From contig JAEZXF010000296.1 in the NCBI GenBank assembly GCA_023419995.1, positions 1-14,108 of the forward strand: DNA of 14,108 nucleotides, written 5' to 3'. This DNA is from Pseudomonadota bacterium. Lineage in GTDB: Bacteria > Pseudomonadota > Alphaproteobacteria > Rhizobiales > Rhizobiaceae. Numbering within the stretch: the stretch's first letter is position 1; every line of letters begins with the position of its first letter. Both the position numbers and the translations under genes were made by a program. Shown here one piece after another: positions 14,054-14,108 of this stretch. Below the pieces are notes generated by a model. That model ran no database searches, was not told the DNA's origin, and saw nothing but the letters and a program-made list of their open reading frames with translations.

Positions 14054-14091
14054 GGCGGGCGGGCGCGGCCTGCGATGCCGCCCATCCCGCC
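14054..14091 (+). terminator. Possible terminator-like hairpin after the FAD oxidase gene
   Basis: GGCGGG (14054-14059) pairs with CCCGCC (14086-14091), and GGGCG (14061-14065) with CGCCC (14079-14083), around a small internal bulge. There is no T-tract in the window, so it is a weak candidate. No gene is visible from 14034 to the end. Confidence 0.35.
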
Positions 14092-14108
14092 GCCCCCGAT
14101 CGAACTCG

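Noticed and set aside
1..14108. Defence system, CRISPR array, prophage or transposon
   Set aside because: There are no direct-repeat arrays, transposase or integrase motifs, or defence domains; every sizeable gene fits uptake or small-molecule catabolism.

Overview
This is a GC-rich window (strong G/C preference at third codon positions). It looks like an accessory catabolic locus of a high-GC proteobacterium. An alphaproteobacterium of the Rhizobiales/Hyphomicrobiales type is my best guess, from gene style and from GTG/ATG starts with strong Shine-Dalgarno sites. The taxonomy is an inference. I see no rRNA, tRNA, CRISPR array, insertion sequence, phage gene or regulator gene.

Layout: four transcription units leave two divergent control regions. 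Unit A (minus, 1559 to beyond base 1) encodes a thiolase-fold protein and a DUF35 zinc-ribbon/OB-fold partner. Unit B (plus, 1815-5475) encodes a metallo-beta-lactamase-fold hydrolase, the two subunits of an aconitase/isopropylmalate-dehydratase-type hydro-lyase, and an isocitrate lyase/PEP mutase-family lyase. Unit C (minus, 11951-5568) encodes a branched-chain-amino-acid-type ABC importer (binding protein, LivH, LivM, LivG, LivF), then a nitronate monooxygenase-family flavoprotein and a MaoC-like hot-dog protein. Unit D (plus, 12438-14033) encodes a VAO-type FAD-linked oxidase. Units B and C converge on a hairpin at 5495-5520 that can end transcription from both sides.

How the genes may work together (inference): the importer brings in an organic acid or a degraded aromatic. 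The FAD oxidase, flavin oxygenase, MBL hydrolase, MaoC protein and thiolase/DUF35 pair would process it. The hydro-lyase plus lyase would then hydrate an unsaturated di- or tricarboxylate and cleave the hydroxy-acid to central metabolites. The order hydro-lyase large subunit, small subunit, ICL-family lyase parallels dimethylmaleate hydratase followed by 2,3-dimethylmalate lyase in anaerobic nicotinate degradation. The substrate cannot be read from the sequence.

The most interesting signal is regulatory. The MBL gene and the FAD oxidase gene, about 10.6 kb apart, share one promoter design: a 17-bp palindrome of form RTTTCA-N5-TGAAAC, exactly 12 nt, a TTGACA -35 box, 17 nt, and a -10 box. The two oppositely directed promoters (thiolase and importer) carry related ATGTCG-type elements at the same 12-nt distance from their -35 boxes. 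All four units therefore look like one regulon, driven by an activator-type factor encoded outside the window. The second notable point is that the hydro-lyase and the thiolase-like protein have lost residues normally central to catalysis in their families.
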